This document shows positions 52,801 through 60,037 of a DNA stretch of 64,000 nucleotides, one piece after another. The notes beneath the pieces are model-generated. The model did no database searches and was not told the DNA's origin. It saw nothing but the letters and a program-made list of their open reading frames with translations. The DNA lies in the NCBI RefSeq assembly GCF_021502675.1, contig NZ_JAKFHA010000004.1:116555-180554 (forward strand). Reading direction: 5' to 3'. Source of the DNA: Yinghuangia soli. Lineage in GTDB: Bacteria > Actinomycetota > Actinomycetes > Streptomycetales > Streptomycetaceae. A program made the position numbers and the translations under genes. Positions within the stretch are counted from its first letter, which is position 1. Every line of letters starts with the position of its first letter.

Positions 52801-54070
52801 GGTGAGCTTCTTCGACGAGCGCGAGCTCTGCGCGGCCCTCGGCCTGCCCGAGCACCTGGAGATCGTCGCGTACCTGTGCGTCGGGTACGTCGACGCCTTC
52901 CCCGAGGAGCCGGAGCTCGCGCAGTCCGGCTGGGCCAAGCAGCGCCCGCTGTCCTGGGTGGTGCACGAGGAGGAGTACGGGCGGCGCGGCCTGCCCGGCG
53001 AGGAGCCGATCCGGCTGCTCGACGAGACCGTCCGCTCGGTGCGCCCGCTGGACGCCAAGGCGCTCAGCGCGGCCTGGGACCGGCACAAGGTCATGACCAA
53101 GCCCGCCGGCTCGCTGGGCGTGCTGGAGATGATCTCGGCGCAGCTGGCCGGGCTGGCCCGGGTCTGCCCGCCGCCGGTGCCCGAGCCGGCCGCGGTCGCG
53201 GTGTTCGCCGCGGACCACGGGGTGCACGCGCAGGGCGTGTCGCCGTGGCCGCAGGAGGTCACCGCGCAGATGGTGCACAACTTCCTGGCCGGCGGTGCGG
53301 TGGTCAACGCCTTCGCCCGGCAGGTCGGCGTCGAGGTGTGCGTGGTGGACGTCGGCGTGGCCGGCGAACTCCCGGTCGCCGCGGGCCTGCTGCCGCGCAA
53401 GGTGCGGCCCGGCACGGCCGACATGACGCAGGGCCCGGCGATGACCCGCGAGGAGGTCATGCGGGCCATAGAGGTCGGCATCGAGACCGCCCGCGACCTG
53501 GTCACGGCCGGCAACCGCTGCCTGCTCACCGGCGACATGGGCATCGCGAACACGACCGCCTCGGCGGCCCTGATCGCGGTGTTCACCGGTACCGACGTCG
53601 CCGAGGTGACGGGCCGCGGCACCGGCATCGACGACGTCACGCACGACCGCAAGGTCCAGGTGATCCGGGCCGCGCTCGCCAAGCACGCGCCGGACCCGGA
53701 GGACCCGATCGGGGTGCTCGCCGCGGTCGGCGGCCTCGAGCACGCCGCACTCGCCGGGTTCATCATCGGGGCCGCCGCGCTGCGCACCCCGGTGGTCCTG
53801 GACGGGGTCATCGCGGGCGCCGCCGCACTGGCCGCGCACCGCATCGCGCCGGACGCGCTGGCCGCCTGCGTGGCCGGGCACCGCTCGGCCGAGCCCGGCC
53901 ACGCGGCCGCGCTCGCCAAGCTGGGCCTGCGCCCGCTGGTCGAGCTGGAGCTGCGGCTCGGCGAGGGGACCGGGGCGGTCCTGGCCCTCCCCCTGGTGCA
54001 GAGCGCGGCCCGCGTGATGCACGATGTGGCTACGTTCGACTCCGCCGGAGTCAGCGGCAAGACGGGCTGA
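46799..54070 (+). CDS. cobT: Giant 5,6-dimethylbenzimidazole synthase / CobT fusion with ~1850-residue disordered N-terminus
   Basis: This frame encodes 2423 residues. The last ~570 are enzymatic. BluB-like flavin oxygenase/DMB synthase spans about 1855-2070 (MRERRDVRSGFR, HHAPSVGYSQPWDF, GWVSFFDE). CobT, nicotinate-nucleotide:DMB phosphoribosyltransferase, spans about 2071-2423 (TKPAGSLG, FAADHGVHAQGVSPWP, GDMGIANTTASAA, catalytic Glu in LGEGTGAVLAL). Together they make and activate the lower ligand of B12. The first ~1850 residues are Ala/Pro/Gly/Gln low complexity with an acidic DDLDDLDDLDDDD patch near residue 40 and repeats of the type AAGQPSGGGAVPGAQAVPG. No stop or frameshift interrupts the frame, and third-position GC stays high. 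A shorter internal start near BluB cannot be excluded. Confidence 0.85.
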   Translation: MSQPDELRPAQGPHGGPGEPGHPGTPGPAYAYPGVDDLDDLDDLDDDDALLMPGPQGGWAEAPAESGQYAAQNGPVPGVGPGMPPGPGQAAGPGAAVHPHPNPNLNLHVDPNAGLGGRASAGLGPVPPVAMHDTARLSPIPAEGPFPGAPVAPQGTGAPGFPGADPHASAPATPNPNLNPNAVPAADPGSGAQRVAGRGFGPVVPAGATHPGPHVPGAAGVPGHANPAQGGVPQAAGYPAAAPQGGFAGDPATGQQPVPADAFPGAPMPGPIGGHAGPAGTPEGMQPAAAGGAARGPVPGYEVPGEPHNEPLSVQFHAQQPGAAQGMAPGAAGAPGTPIVPVMPQDVPGAGGEAMPPQPGAPLGGAAPAGNGPASGPVRSLADRMSAAAAAPVPASGLTPAQPVQAAQPVQPVQPVQPGQSAAVPAGAGPVPPAGLAPAGQEPGSAPVFAVPGTGPAGGVPHPPVPDSGAAPAALPQQAADSQPVQAGQGPQTGLDVPPSGVRPGTAVPGAAPAAEIRIPGQSGQIAAVPAPASDASAPVQLPQQPSGTGHSQQVQAMTGGPLPQTSRTTLPPRRQRRVGRGPASAQYQAVAPGTPGAPGAGTTAPTVPQPATAPAQAAPPNATPVPAAPDEAAGGGTAQNTAAGQAAAAPDAAVAAPSPAAAPAPGPAAPGESAGAPSAAGAPAAGPASAPSTPAPGAAVAGRPAAGAPAAGPAAAPGTESAAPQAGSDVPRIPPPPAGPLPAGDAGQPADPAAAAAPTRRMRTAAFADPDAAPRRGVRTRNLRAQPAGEEAPGAENTEARSATVPVAAAEQPAATAVPGQAAADETGAAAADRTRGTRVRPRVRARHVPPGAPPVPIGETAGAQAQDAPAHDPGAQAVGGGTEGANTQAGADASAPQIPDAGTAGAAAVGPANAQPGNPGSAVAAGAPSAAATAAGGAGTAQTQDAEAQVAAAATPGATGAANQQPAAPGVPVPVADAANGQPGGPGSVAVAGSPGAAADGAGTAQTQDAVAQAAAAATAGAAGANPHADAGASASQAPGVGAANEQPGDPRSAADAQAQDAQAAAATAPVASGADPHASASAPQAPGAGTADAANGQPGTLGSAAVAGSPGAAAGGAGTAQAQDAVAQAAATGPAGVSPTGAVATTNEQAGDASSAVAGTGGVAATGAPAAGQPTVEGAGAEPGAQALPGSHATVAGGGVAAAGVPAAGQSSGGGAVPGAQTVPGGAAAVAGGGVAGAPAGQPADAGAVPGAQAMPGSAAPVVGGGAAAGVSAAAPGSSAAATGDGTAASDAAAGSPAAGPSPVAGAGAAPEAQAVAGATAVAASGGVAGAGVPAAGQPSGGGAVPGAQAVPGSAAAGTDGAAAGAPAGQPSGAGVVPEAQAMPESAAAGQPPVVPGAQAVPGATAVVAGGGVAAAGVPAAGQPSGAGAVPGAQAAPGSASSVAGGGVSAPAAGQPSAAAPGLPDPGPVGPPAPSHRVARRARSAAAAAAAAAQRGAGAGVPVQGTPQPGAPAAGGPNPAGTLPGSPAAAAPNQAQPAAAAAHAAAAVPGVPVAGAPQPGGPNTAGAAAGSPAVPAQAATGAPVPGTPQTGAPAESPAAAQAAAPGDGDAPTGPQPAQGAPEAQAAAGAANQSGTAARPGSAAQAAAAPAAAGGPAGRSVPGTDRGAARRARQAGAVPGPVPAPAAEGAAGTPVVPIAATPAAGTAPVSASAPVHQGPIPVPPVAPAPGAEPVPAGAAALAGPGAGTGTTGKDDVTENPANPATPAAPEDATTPQAPGGTPQAVPDEVPPGTGTRRRVVPPGAPAPGESVPAAAATAPGAPAATGAPGDGEPAAQAADAPEGEAAPGYADADREAVHRVMRERRDVRSGFRSDPVPDDVLIRVLEAAHHAPSVGYSQPWDFVVIRSAETRAGVQQLAARQREAYAASLPKARAKQFLGIKTEAILETPVNIVVTVDSTRGGRHTLGRQTQPQMGPYSSALAVENLWLAARAEGLGVGWVSFFDERELCAALGLPEHLEIVAYLCVGYVDAFPEEPELAQSGWAKQRPLSWVVHEEEYGRRGLPGEEPIRLLDETVRSVRPLDAKALSAAWDRHKVMTKPAGSLGVLEMISAQLAGLARVCPPPVPEPAAVAVFAADHGVHAQGVSPWPQEVTAQMVHNFLAGGAVVNAFARQVGVEVCVVDVGVAGELPVAAGLLPRKVRPGTADMTQGPAMTREEVMRAIEVGIETARDLVTAGNRCLLTGDMGIANTTASAALIAVFTGTDVAEVTGRGTGIDDVTHDRKVQVIRAALAKHAPDPEDPIGVLAAVGGLEHAALAGFIIGAAALRTPVVLDGVIAGAAALAAHRIAPDALAACVAGHRSAEPGHAAALAKLGLRPLVELELRLGEGTGAVLALPLVQSAARVMHDVATFDSAGVSGKTG

Positions 54071-54204
54071 ACCGACCCCCGCGCGGCGGCGCGGCCGTGG
54101 CAGCACCCCTGCCGGGGTACTGCGTCCTGCGGCCGCCCGGCCGGATCTGCACCGATCCGGGTCGATCCGGGTTCCGACGGAAACGGATAGCGAGAAAGAG
54201 CGCC

Positions 54205-55452
54205 ATGTCCCCGAAGTACGACGACGTCCCCGCCTACCCCGCAGGCCTGCGCCTGGCCGGGCGCAAGGTCGTGATGGTGGGGGCCGGCACGGTCGCCCGC
54301 CGCAGACTGGCCGGCCTGGTCGACGCGAAGGCCGATGTGCTCGTGGTGGCCCCCGCCGCGACTCCGTCCGTCGAGGCCATGGCCGACGACGGCGAACTGA
54401 CCTGGGCGCGCCGCGGGTACGAGCCGGCCGACCTGGACGGCGCCTGGTACGTGATCGCGGCCACCGACGACCCCGCGGTCAACGCCGCGGTGGAGGCCGA
54501 CGCCGAGGCCCGCCGGATCTTCTGCGTGCGCTCCGACGACGCCTCGCAGGCCAGCGCGTGGACGCCCGCCTCGGGCCGGCACGACGGCCTGCAGGTCGCG
54601 GTGCTCGCGGGCGGCGACCCGCGGCGCGCCGCGGCGATCCGGGACCGGATCCTCGAGGAGCTGCGCGAGGGCACCCTGGGCGCCGCGCACTTCCGGGCCA
54701 AGAAGGCCGGTGTCGCGCTGGTCGGCGGCGGCCCGGGCGACCCCGACCTGATCACCGTGCGCGGCCGCCGGCTGCTCGCCGAGGCGGACGTGGTGATCAC
54801 CGACCGCCTCGGGCCCCGGGCGCTCCTCGACGAGCTGCCGTCGGACGTCGAGGTCATCGACGCCGCGAAGATCCCCTACGGCCGCGCGATGGCCCAGGAG
54901 GCCATCAACAACGAGATCATCAAGCACGCCTCGGCGGGCAAGTTCGTGGTCCGCCTCAAGGGCGGCGACAACTACGTCTTCGGCCGCGGCTTCGAAGAGG
55001 CCATCGCGTGCGCCGAGGCAGGCCTGGCGGTCGAGGTCGTGCCCGGCATCACGAGCGCCATCTCGGTGCCCGCACTGGCCGGGATCCCGGTCACCCACCG
55101 CGGCGTCGCGCACGAGTTCACCGTGGTCTCCGGCCACGTCGCCCCGGACGACCCGGCCTCGCTCACCGACTGGTCCGCGCTGGCCCGGCTGCACGGCACG
55201 CTCGTGCTGCTGATGGCGATGGAACGTCTCGGCAAGATCGCCGACGCGCTGATCCGGCACGGCCGCGACGCCGCCACCCCGGTCGCGGTGATCCAGGAGG
55301 GCACCATGGCCACCCAGCGGACGCTGCACAGCACGCTCGGCGAGGTCGCCGAGGCGGTCCGCACCGAGGGCCTGCGGCCGCCCGCGATCGTGGTCATCGG
55401 CGACGTCGTCGCGGTCGGCGACCGCATCCGGCCGCGCGGCACGCAGGACTGA
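54205..55452 (+). CDS. cysG: Uroporphyrinogen-III C-methyltransferase / precorrin-2 dehydrogenase (sirohaem synthase type)
   Basis: This 415-residue fusion has an N-terminal NAD-binding precorrin-2 dehydrogenase/ferrochelatase domain (VVMVGAGTVARRRLAGL) and a C-terminal SUMT domain (VGGGPGDPDLITVRG, RLKGGDNYVFGRG, PGITSAISVPA). It makes precorrin-2, the branch point for cobalamin and sirohaem. ATG 54205 follows AGAAAGAG. It closes the cobalamin cluster 134 bases after cobT. Confidence 0.93.
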   Translation: MSPKYDDVPAYPAGLRLAGRKVVMVGAGTVARRRLAGLVDAKADVLVVAPAATPSVEAMADDGELTWARRGYEPADLDGAWYVIAATDDPAVNAAVEADAEARRIFCVRSDDASQASAWTPASGRHDGLQVAVLAGGDPRRAAAIRDRILEELREGTLGAAHFRAKKAGVALVGGGPGDPDLITVRGRRLLAEADVVITDRLGPRALLDELPSDVEVIDAAKIPYGRAMAQEAINNEIIKHASAGKFVVRLKGGDNYVFGRGFEEAIACAEAGLAVEVVPGITSAISVPALAGIPVTHRGVAHEFTVVSGHVAPDDPASLTDWSALARLHGTLVLLMAMERLGKIADALIRHGRDAATPVAVIQEGTMATQRTLHSTLGEVAEAVRTEGLRPPAIVVIGDVVAVGDRIRPRGTQD

Positions 55453-55461
55453 TACCGCGAC

Positions 55462-55497
55462 GAAGGACCGGCCGCACGCGAGCGCGGCCGGTCCTTC
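55462..55497 (+). terminator. Terminator after the cobalamin cluster
   Basis: A perfect 14-base stem (GAAGGACCGGCCGC / GCGGCCGGTCCTTC) with an 8-base loop directly follows the stop of the cysG-type gene. Confidence 0.8.
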
Positions 55498-55534
55498 CGC
55501 ATGATCGCGACCGGTAGCGTATGGCCCGGCAAAA

Positions 55535-55606
55535 GCGCGGGGACCGCGCGGTCGGACAAGAGCGCGGGGACCGCGCGGTTGGGAAAAGGCGCGGGGACCG
55601 CGCGGT
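55535..55606 (+). repeat. Three 27-bp-spaced copies of an 18-bp palindrome-bearing repeat
   Basis: GCGCGGGGACCGCGCGGT occurs at 55535, 55562 and 55589 without change, exactly 27 bases apart, and each copy contains the palindrome ACCGCGCGGT. It lies 37 bases upstream of the permease ATG. Regular helical-phase-like spacing suggests a repeated operator, although recent tandem duplication is an equal explanation. Confidence 0.8.
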
Positions 55607-55642
55607 TCGGCGGCGCTGCGGCGCCCGGCAAGGAGCAGGCAC

Positions 55643-57043
55643 ATGGCGCGCGGCGGCCTCGGATGGAAGCTGTACGGGGACGGCGGCACCCCGGGGCCCG
55701 GCGAAGTGGTCCCGCCCGACGAGCGGTTGTCCTGGGGGAGGACCGCGGGCCTTGGCGCGCAGCACGTCGTGGCGATGTTCGGCGCGACGTTCGTGGCCCC
55801 GGTCCTCATGGGCCTGGACCCGAACCTCGCGGTCATGCTGTCCGGCATCGCGACGGTCCTGTTCCTGCTGATCACGCGCGGCAAGGTGCCCAGCTACCTG
55901 GGATCGAGCCTGTCCTTCGTGGGCGTCGCGGCGTCCATCAAGGCGGCCGGCGGCAGCGTCGCCACGGTCACCGGCGCGATGCTCGTGGTCGGCGCGGTGC
56001 TGCTGGTGGCCGGCCTCGTGGTGACCGCCCTCGGCGCGAAGATCGTGCATGCGGTGCTGCCGCCCGTCGTCACCGGCGCGGTCGTCATGATCATCGGGTT
56101 CAACCTGGCCCCTGTGGTGGCCCGGACGTACTGGCCGCAGGACCAGTGGATCGCCCTGCTGACCATGGCCTTCACGATGGCCGCGATGGTCGTCGTCCGC
56201 GGATTCTGGTCGCGCATCGCGGTGTTCCTCGGCCTGGTGTTCGGCTACGCGATGTCGTGGGTGTTCGACCGCGTCTTCGGGCAGATCGACTCGGCGACCG
56301 CATCCGGCGAGACCACCAGCCACTACCGGGTCGACTTCTCCGGCGTGGAGTCGGCCGACTGGTTCGGCCTCCCGTCCCTGCACGCCCCGGACTTCAAGCT
56401 CTCCGCGGTCCTGCTCGCGCTGCCCGTCGTCATCGCGCTCATCGCGGAGAACGCCGGGCACGTCAAGGCGGTCGCCGAGATGACCGGCGACGACCTGGAC
56501 CCCGAACTGGGCCGGGCCATCGCCGCGGACGGCGCCGCGTCCGTGCTCTCCACCGCGGTCGGCGGCCCCGCCACCACCACGTACGCGGAGAACATCGGCG
56601 TCATGGCGGCCACCCGCGTCTACTCCACCGCCGCCTACTTCGCCGCGGCCGGCTTCGCCATCATGTGCGGACTGTGCCCGAAGTTCGGCGCCATCGTGGC
56701 GGCCACCCCGGGCGGCGTGCTGGGCGGCATCACCGTCGTCCTCTACGGCATGATCGGCCTGCTCGGCGCCAAGATCTGGGCCGAGAACAAGGTCGACCTC
56801 GGCAACCCGCTCAACCTGGTCCCGGTCGCGGCCGGCGTCATCATCGGCATCGGCAACGTCTCGCTGGAGTTCACCGACGACTTCAAGCTGGACGGCATCC
56901 CGCTCGGCACCATCGTCACCATTGCCGGCTACCACCTGCTGCGGCTGTTCGCGCCGCCGCACCTCAAGACCGGACCCGCGCCGCTCGACGCCTCCATGCC
57001 GGGCGGCGAAGGCGGGCCGAAGACCGCGAAGGACCGCGCGTGA
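55643..57043 (+). CDS. NCS2 family uracil/xanthine permease
   Basis: This 466-residue membrane transporter has about 12-14 hydrophobic segments and the NCS2 features: QHVVAMFGATFVAPVL near the N-terminus, IALIAENAGHVKAV with the substrate-binding Glu, and GGPATTTYAENIGVMAATRV. It imports a nucleobase (uracil or xanthine) with protons. ATG 55643 follows AAGGAGCAGG. It is coupled by GTGA to an RNA methyltransferase. Confidence 0.92.
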   Translation: MARGGLGWKLYGDGGTPGPGEVVPPDERLSWGRTAGLGAQHVVAMFGATFVAPVLMGLDPNLAVMLSGIATVLFLLITRGKVPSYLGSSLSFVGVAASIKAAGGSVATVTGAMLVVGAVLLVAGLVVTALGAKIVHAVLPPVVTGAVVMIIGFNLAPVVARTYWPQDQWIALLTMAFTMAAMVVVRGFWSRIAVFLGLVFGYAMSWVFDRVFGQIDSATASGETTSHYRVDFSGVESADWFGLPSLHAPDFKLSAVLLALPVVIALIAENAGHVKAVAEMTGDDLDPELGRAIAADGAASVLSTAVGGPATTTYAENIGVMAATRVYSTAAYFAAAGFAIMCGLCPKFGAIVAATPGGVLGGITVVLYGMIGLLGAKIWAENKVDLGNPLNLVPVAAGVIIGIGNVSLEFTDDFKLDGIPLGTIVTIAGYHLLRLFAPPHLKTGPAPLDASMPGGEGGPKTAKDRA

Positions 57044-57858
57044 CCGCGACCGTACGCATCGAGGACCCGGCCGACCCGCGGCTGGCCGACTACACCGACC
57101 TCACCGACGTCGAACTCCGGCGCCGCCGCGAGCCCGCCGAAGGCCTGTTCATGGCCGAGGGCGAGAAGGTCATCCGGCGCGCCCTGGAGGCCGGCTACCC
57201 GCTGCGCTCCATGCTGCTCACCGACCGCTGGCTCGACGTGATGGCCGACGTCGCCGAGGCCGCCGACGGCCCGGTGTACGTCGCGTCGCCCGAGCTCGTC
57301 GAGCAGGTCACCGGCTACCACGTGCACCGCGGCGCACTCGCCTCCATGCAGCGCAAACCGCTCCCGGACCCGGCCGGACTCCTGGCCGGGGCGCGGCGCG
57401 TGGCGATCCTGGAAGCGGTCAACGACCACACCAACATCGGCGCGATCTTCCGCGGCGCGGCGGCGCTTGGCATGGACGCCGTCCTGCTCTCCCCGGACTG
57501 CGCCGACCCGCTCTACCGGCGCTCGGTCAAGGTCGCCATGGGCGCGGTGTTCTCGGTTCCGTACGCCCGCCTCGCGCCCTGGCCGCGCGCCCTGGAGACG
57601 GTCCGCGAAGCAGGCCTGACCGTACTCGCCATGACCCCGGCCGAAGAAGCCGTGCCGCTGCACGAACTCCCGCCCGCCGACCTGGAACGCTGCGCCGTCA
57701 TGCTCGGCGCCGAGGGCCCCGGGCTGACCCGCAAGGCCCTCGACGCGGCCGACCGGCTGGTCCGCATCCCCATGTCGCACGGCGTCGACTCGCTCAACGT
57801 CGGAGCCGCGGCCGCGGTGGCGTTCTACGCGGTCGGCTACGGGCACGCGGCACACTGA
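57040..57858 (+). CDS. TrmH/SpoU family RNA 2'-O-methyltransferase
   Basis: This 272-residue protein has an N-terminal substrate-binding domain (EGLFMAEGEKVIRRALEAG) and a C-terminal SpoU domain with the knot motifs NDHTNIGAIFRGAAALG, LGAEGPGLT and IPMSHGVDSLNVGAAAAV. It methylates a ribose in tRNA or rRNA with SAM. The start GTG 57040 overlaps the permease stop. The target is not assignable. Confidence 0.92.
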   Translation: MTATVRIEDPADPRLADYTDLTDVELRRRREPAEGLFMAEGEKVIRRALEAGYPLRSMLLTDRWLDVMADVAEAADGPVYVASPELVEQVTGYHVHRGALASMQRKPLPDPAGLLAGARRVAILEAVNDHTNIGAIFRGAAALGMDAVLLSPDCADPLYRRSVKVAMGAVFSVPYARLAPWPRALETVREAGLTVLAMTPAEEAVPLHELPPADLERCAVMLGAEGPGLTRKALDAADRLVRIPMSHGVDSLNVGAAAAVAFYAVGYGHAAH

Positions 57859-57893
57859 GGACGCCCGCCGGAACCCGCCGCACCGGGCCGCTC

Positions 57894-57910
57894 GTCCCGG
57901 CGACCGGGAC
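57894..57910 (+). terminator. Short hairpin after the RNA methyltransferase gene
   Basis: GTCCCGG / CCGGGAC with a three-base loop and no T-tract lies 36 bases after the stop. It is a weak terminator candidate. A CACAAT (57943-57948) further on could be the -10 of the next transcript. Confidence 0.4.
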
Positions 57911-58012
57911 CAAGGTCCCGAGGGCGCGCCCGGTCGGCATGGCACAATCGGAGCAGTTGTCCGCCGCCCGGTGGGTCACCAGGACCCGGGCCGCACAGCT
58001 TCCGGCGACGAA

Positions 58013-58041
58013 AGGAGGCAGCTGTGTACAGCGAACCTCCT
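58013..58041 (+). promoter_or_regulatory. Hairpin sequestering a Shine-Dalgarno of a leader ORF
   Basis: AGGAGG (58013-58018) pairs perfectly with CCTCCT (58036-58041), and an inner stem GCTG/CAGC (58021-58024 / 58029-58032) extends the hairpin. The ribosome site belongs to the 11-codon ORF starting at 58024, whose own codons 5-6 supply the CCTCCT. Opening this hairpin would be needed for leader translation. It resembles a translational leader switch for the downstream ABC transporter. Confidence 0.5.
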
Positions 58042-58059
58042 AGTCGCGTCCAGGCCTGA
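58024..58059 (+). CDS. Leader ORF (11 codons) upstream of the ABC transporter
   Basis: GTG 58024 with a near-ideal ribosome site (GAAAGGAGG) reads YSEPPSRVQA after the start and ends at TGA 58057-58059. It lies about 180 bases before the permease start. The consecutive Pro codons could slow the ribosome. I do not recognise the peptide. A further open stretch follows (58081-58143, 20 codons, no ribosome site). The rest of 58060-58237 holds no clear gene. Confidence 0.45.
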   Translation: MYSEPPSRVQA

Positions 58060-58237
58060 CTTTTCGGCCGGACTCCCGTAATGCGCGCCCTGCGTACGCG
58101 ATTTCCGCGTGCCCTGAGGCGCCTTGCACACCTTCCCGAGTGACGTCCGTCCGCCGCGCCCGCGTGCGCCGCGGACCGGCGTCTGCGTACCCGCGTGCGC
58201 CATGACGCGCGGCTGCGCCACATCCAAGGGCTCTGTC

Positions 58238-59995
58238 ATGACGAACTCCGTACGTTCCGCGCGCCCGCGTCCGGGCGCCGCCGCACTGTCCACCCGCCGC
58301 AGCGGGCTCCCGTGGATCGACATCCTCGTCGCCGCGGCCGTCCTCGTCGGCCTCTACCTCGCGGTCCGCGTCGGCTCCGGCGCGGACGTGTCCTTCGACC
58401 CCTCGCACCCGCTCACCGTCGACACCGATCCGGCGAACCTGCCGTACGACGCGGCCCGCAGCCTGCTGCGCATGTTCGCGGCCCTGGCCGCCTCGGTCGT
58501 GTTCGCGTTCGCCTACGGCTACGCCGCGGCCCGCAGCCGCCGGCTCGAACGCGTGCTGATCCCGGCCCTCGACATCCTCCAGTCCGTCCCTGTGCTCGGC
58601 TTCCTGTCGGTCACCGTGACCGGCTTCATCGCGCTGTTCCCCGGCTCGACCCTGGGCCTGGAGGCCGCCGCGGTCTTCGCCATCTTCAGCGCGATGGCCT
58701 GGAACATGGCCTTCGCCTTCTACCAGGCCTCCCGCTCGCTGCCCGCCGAACTCGACGAGCTGTCCCGCGACTTGCGGTTCACCCGCTGGATGCGGTTCTG
58801 GCGCATCGAGGCGCCGAACGCGGCGATCCCGATGATCTGGAACGGCATGATGAGCTTCGGCGGCGCATGGTTCTTCCTGACTGCGTCGGAGGCCATCACC
58901 GTGCTCGGCACGGACCAGGCCCTGCCCGGCGTCGGCTCGTACGCGGGCGCCGCGATCGCGGACGGCGACCTCGGCAAGGTCGGCTGGGCCATCCTCACCA
59001 TGGTCGTGATGATCACCGCGGTGAACTTCCTGTTCTGGCGCCCGCTCACGGCGTGGGCCGAGAAGTTCAAGAACGAGCAGTCCGAGGCCGCCGAAGTGCA
59101 GCGCTCGCTGGTCCTCGACCTGGTACGCCGGGCGCACTGGCCCGCGTGGGCAGGCCGGCCGTGCCGTGCCGCGGCGGACCGGATCGGGCGCGCCGCACGG
59201 GTGTTCGGTGTCGACGACCGCTCCCTCGCGGTCGACCCGGCCCGCCGCCGGGCCGGCGACCTGGCGTTCGGGGTCGCGGCCGCCGCACTGGTCGGCTGGG
59301 GCCTGGTCAGCCTGCTCGCGTACCTGCACGACCGCACCGGGCTCGGGGTGTTCGGCGAACCCCTCGTCCTCGGACTCGTCACACTGCTGCGCGTCATCGT
59401 GCTCGTGGTGCTCGCGACCCTGGTCTGGGTGCCGGTCGGCGTCTGGATCGGCATGTCGCCGCGCCGGGCGCGCATCGCGCAGCCGATCGTCCAGGTGCTC
59501 GCCAGTTTCCCGGCGAACTTCCTGTTCCCGGTGGCCATGTGGGTGTTCCTGCGCACCGGCCTGAGCATCGACATCGGCGGCATCGCGCTGATGGCGCTGG
59601 GCGCCCAGTGGTACATCCTCTTCAACACCATCGCCGGGGCCATGGCCATCCCCACCGACCTGCGCGAGGCGATGGACGACCTCGGCGTACGCGGATGGCA
59701 GCGCTGGCGCCGGCTCATCATCCCGGCCGTGTTCCCGTCCTACGTCACCGGCGGCATCACCGCCTCGGGCGGCGCCTGGAACGCCTCGATCGTGGCCGAA
59801 GTGGTCACCTTCGGCGGCACCACGCTGACCGCCACCGGACTGGGCGCCTACATCGCCGAGGCCACCGGCAGCGACGACTTCCCACGCGTGCTGGCCGGCG
59901 TCGCCGTCATGAGCCTGTACGTCGTGGTGCTCAACCGCCTGGTCTGGCGCCGCCTCTACCGGCTCGCCGAGAACCGCTTCGCGCTCGCCGCCTGA
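58238..59995 (+). CDS. ABC transporter permease with two fused membrane modules
   Basis: This 585-residue protein contains two BPD-type permease modules in one chain. The first has the loop RSLPAELDELSRDLRFTR and the second MAIPTDLREAMDDLGVRG, each followed by IEAPNAAIPMIWNG or RLIIPAVFPSYVTGG. It has about 11-12 membrane segments in all. Single-chain double permeases of this kind accompany nitrate/sulfonate/bicarbonate-class ATPases with an AAA-associated domain. ATG 58238 is chosen for the site AAGGG; ATG 58202 is in frame but has none. No solute-binding protein is nearby, so the substrate is unknown. Confidence 0.85.
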   Translation: MTNSVRSARPRPGAAALSTRRSGLPWIDILVAAAVLVGLYLAVRVGSGADVSFDPSHPLTVDTDPANLPYDAARSLLRMFAALAASVVFAFAYGYAAARSRRLERVLIPALDILQSVPVLGFLSVTVTGFIALFPGSTLGLEAAAVFAIFSAMAWNMAFAFYQASRSLPAELDELSRDLRFTRWMRFWRIEAPNAAIPMIWNGMMSFGGAWFFLTASEAITVLGTDQALPGVGSYAGAAIADGDLGKVGWAILTMVVMITAVNFLFWRPLTAWAEKFKNEQSEAAEVQRSLVLDLVRRAHWPAWAGRPCRAAADRIGRAARVFGVDDRSLAVDPARRRAGDLAFGVAAAALVGWGLVSLLAYLHDRTGLGVFGEPLVLGLVTLLRVIVLVVLATLVWVPVGVWIGMSPRRARIAQPIVQVLASFPANFLFPVAMWVFLRTGLSIDIGGIALMALGAQWYILFNTIAGAMAIPTDLREAMDDLGVRGWQRWRRLIIPAVFPSYVTGGITASGGAWNASIVAEVVTFGGTTLTATGLGAYIAEATGSDDFPRVLAGVAVMSLYVVVLNRLVWRRLYRLAENRFALAA

Positions 59996-60037
59996 CCCCC
60001 GGCCCACCAAAACACTTCATCGACAAGGAGATTCACC

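Noticed and set aside
47991..54106. Very long minus-strand frames (1425 and 1762 codons) and a 1161-codon plus-strand frame inside the bluB-cobT gene
   Set aside because: They are Arg/Gly/Pro-rich shadows caused by GC-biased low-complexity codons. They lack ribosome sites and recognisable domains, while the chosen frame leads uninterrupted into BluB and CobT.
58081..58143. 20-codon ORF (MRALRTRFPRALRRLAHLPE) downstream of the 11-codon leader
   Set aside because: It has no ribosome site or coupling to neighbours, and short open stretches are common by chance in this composition.
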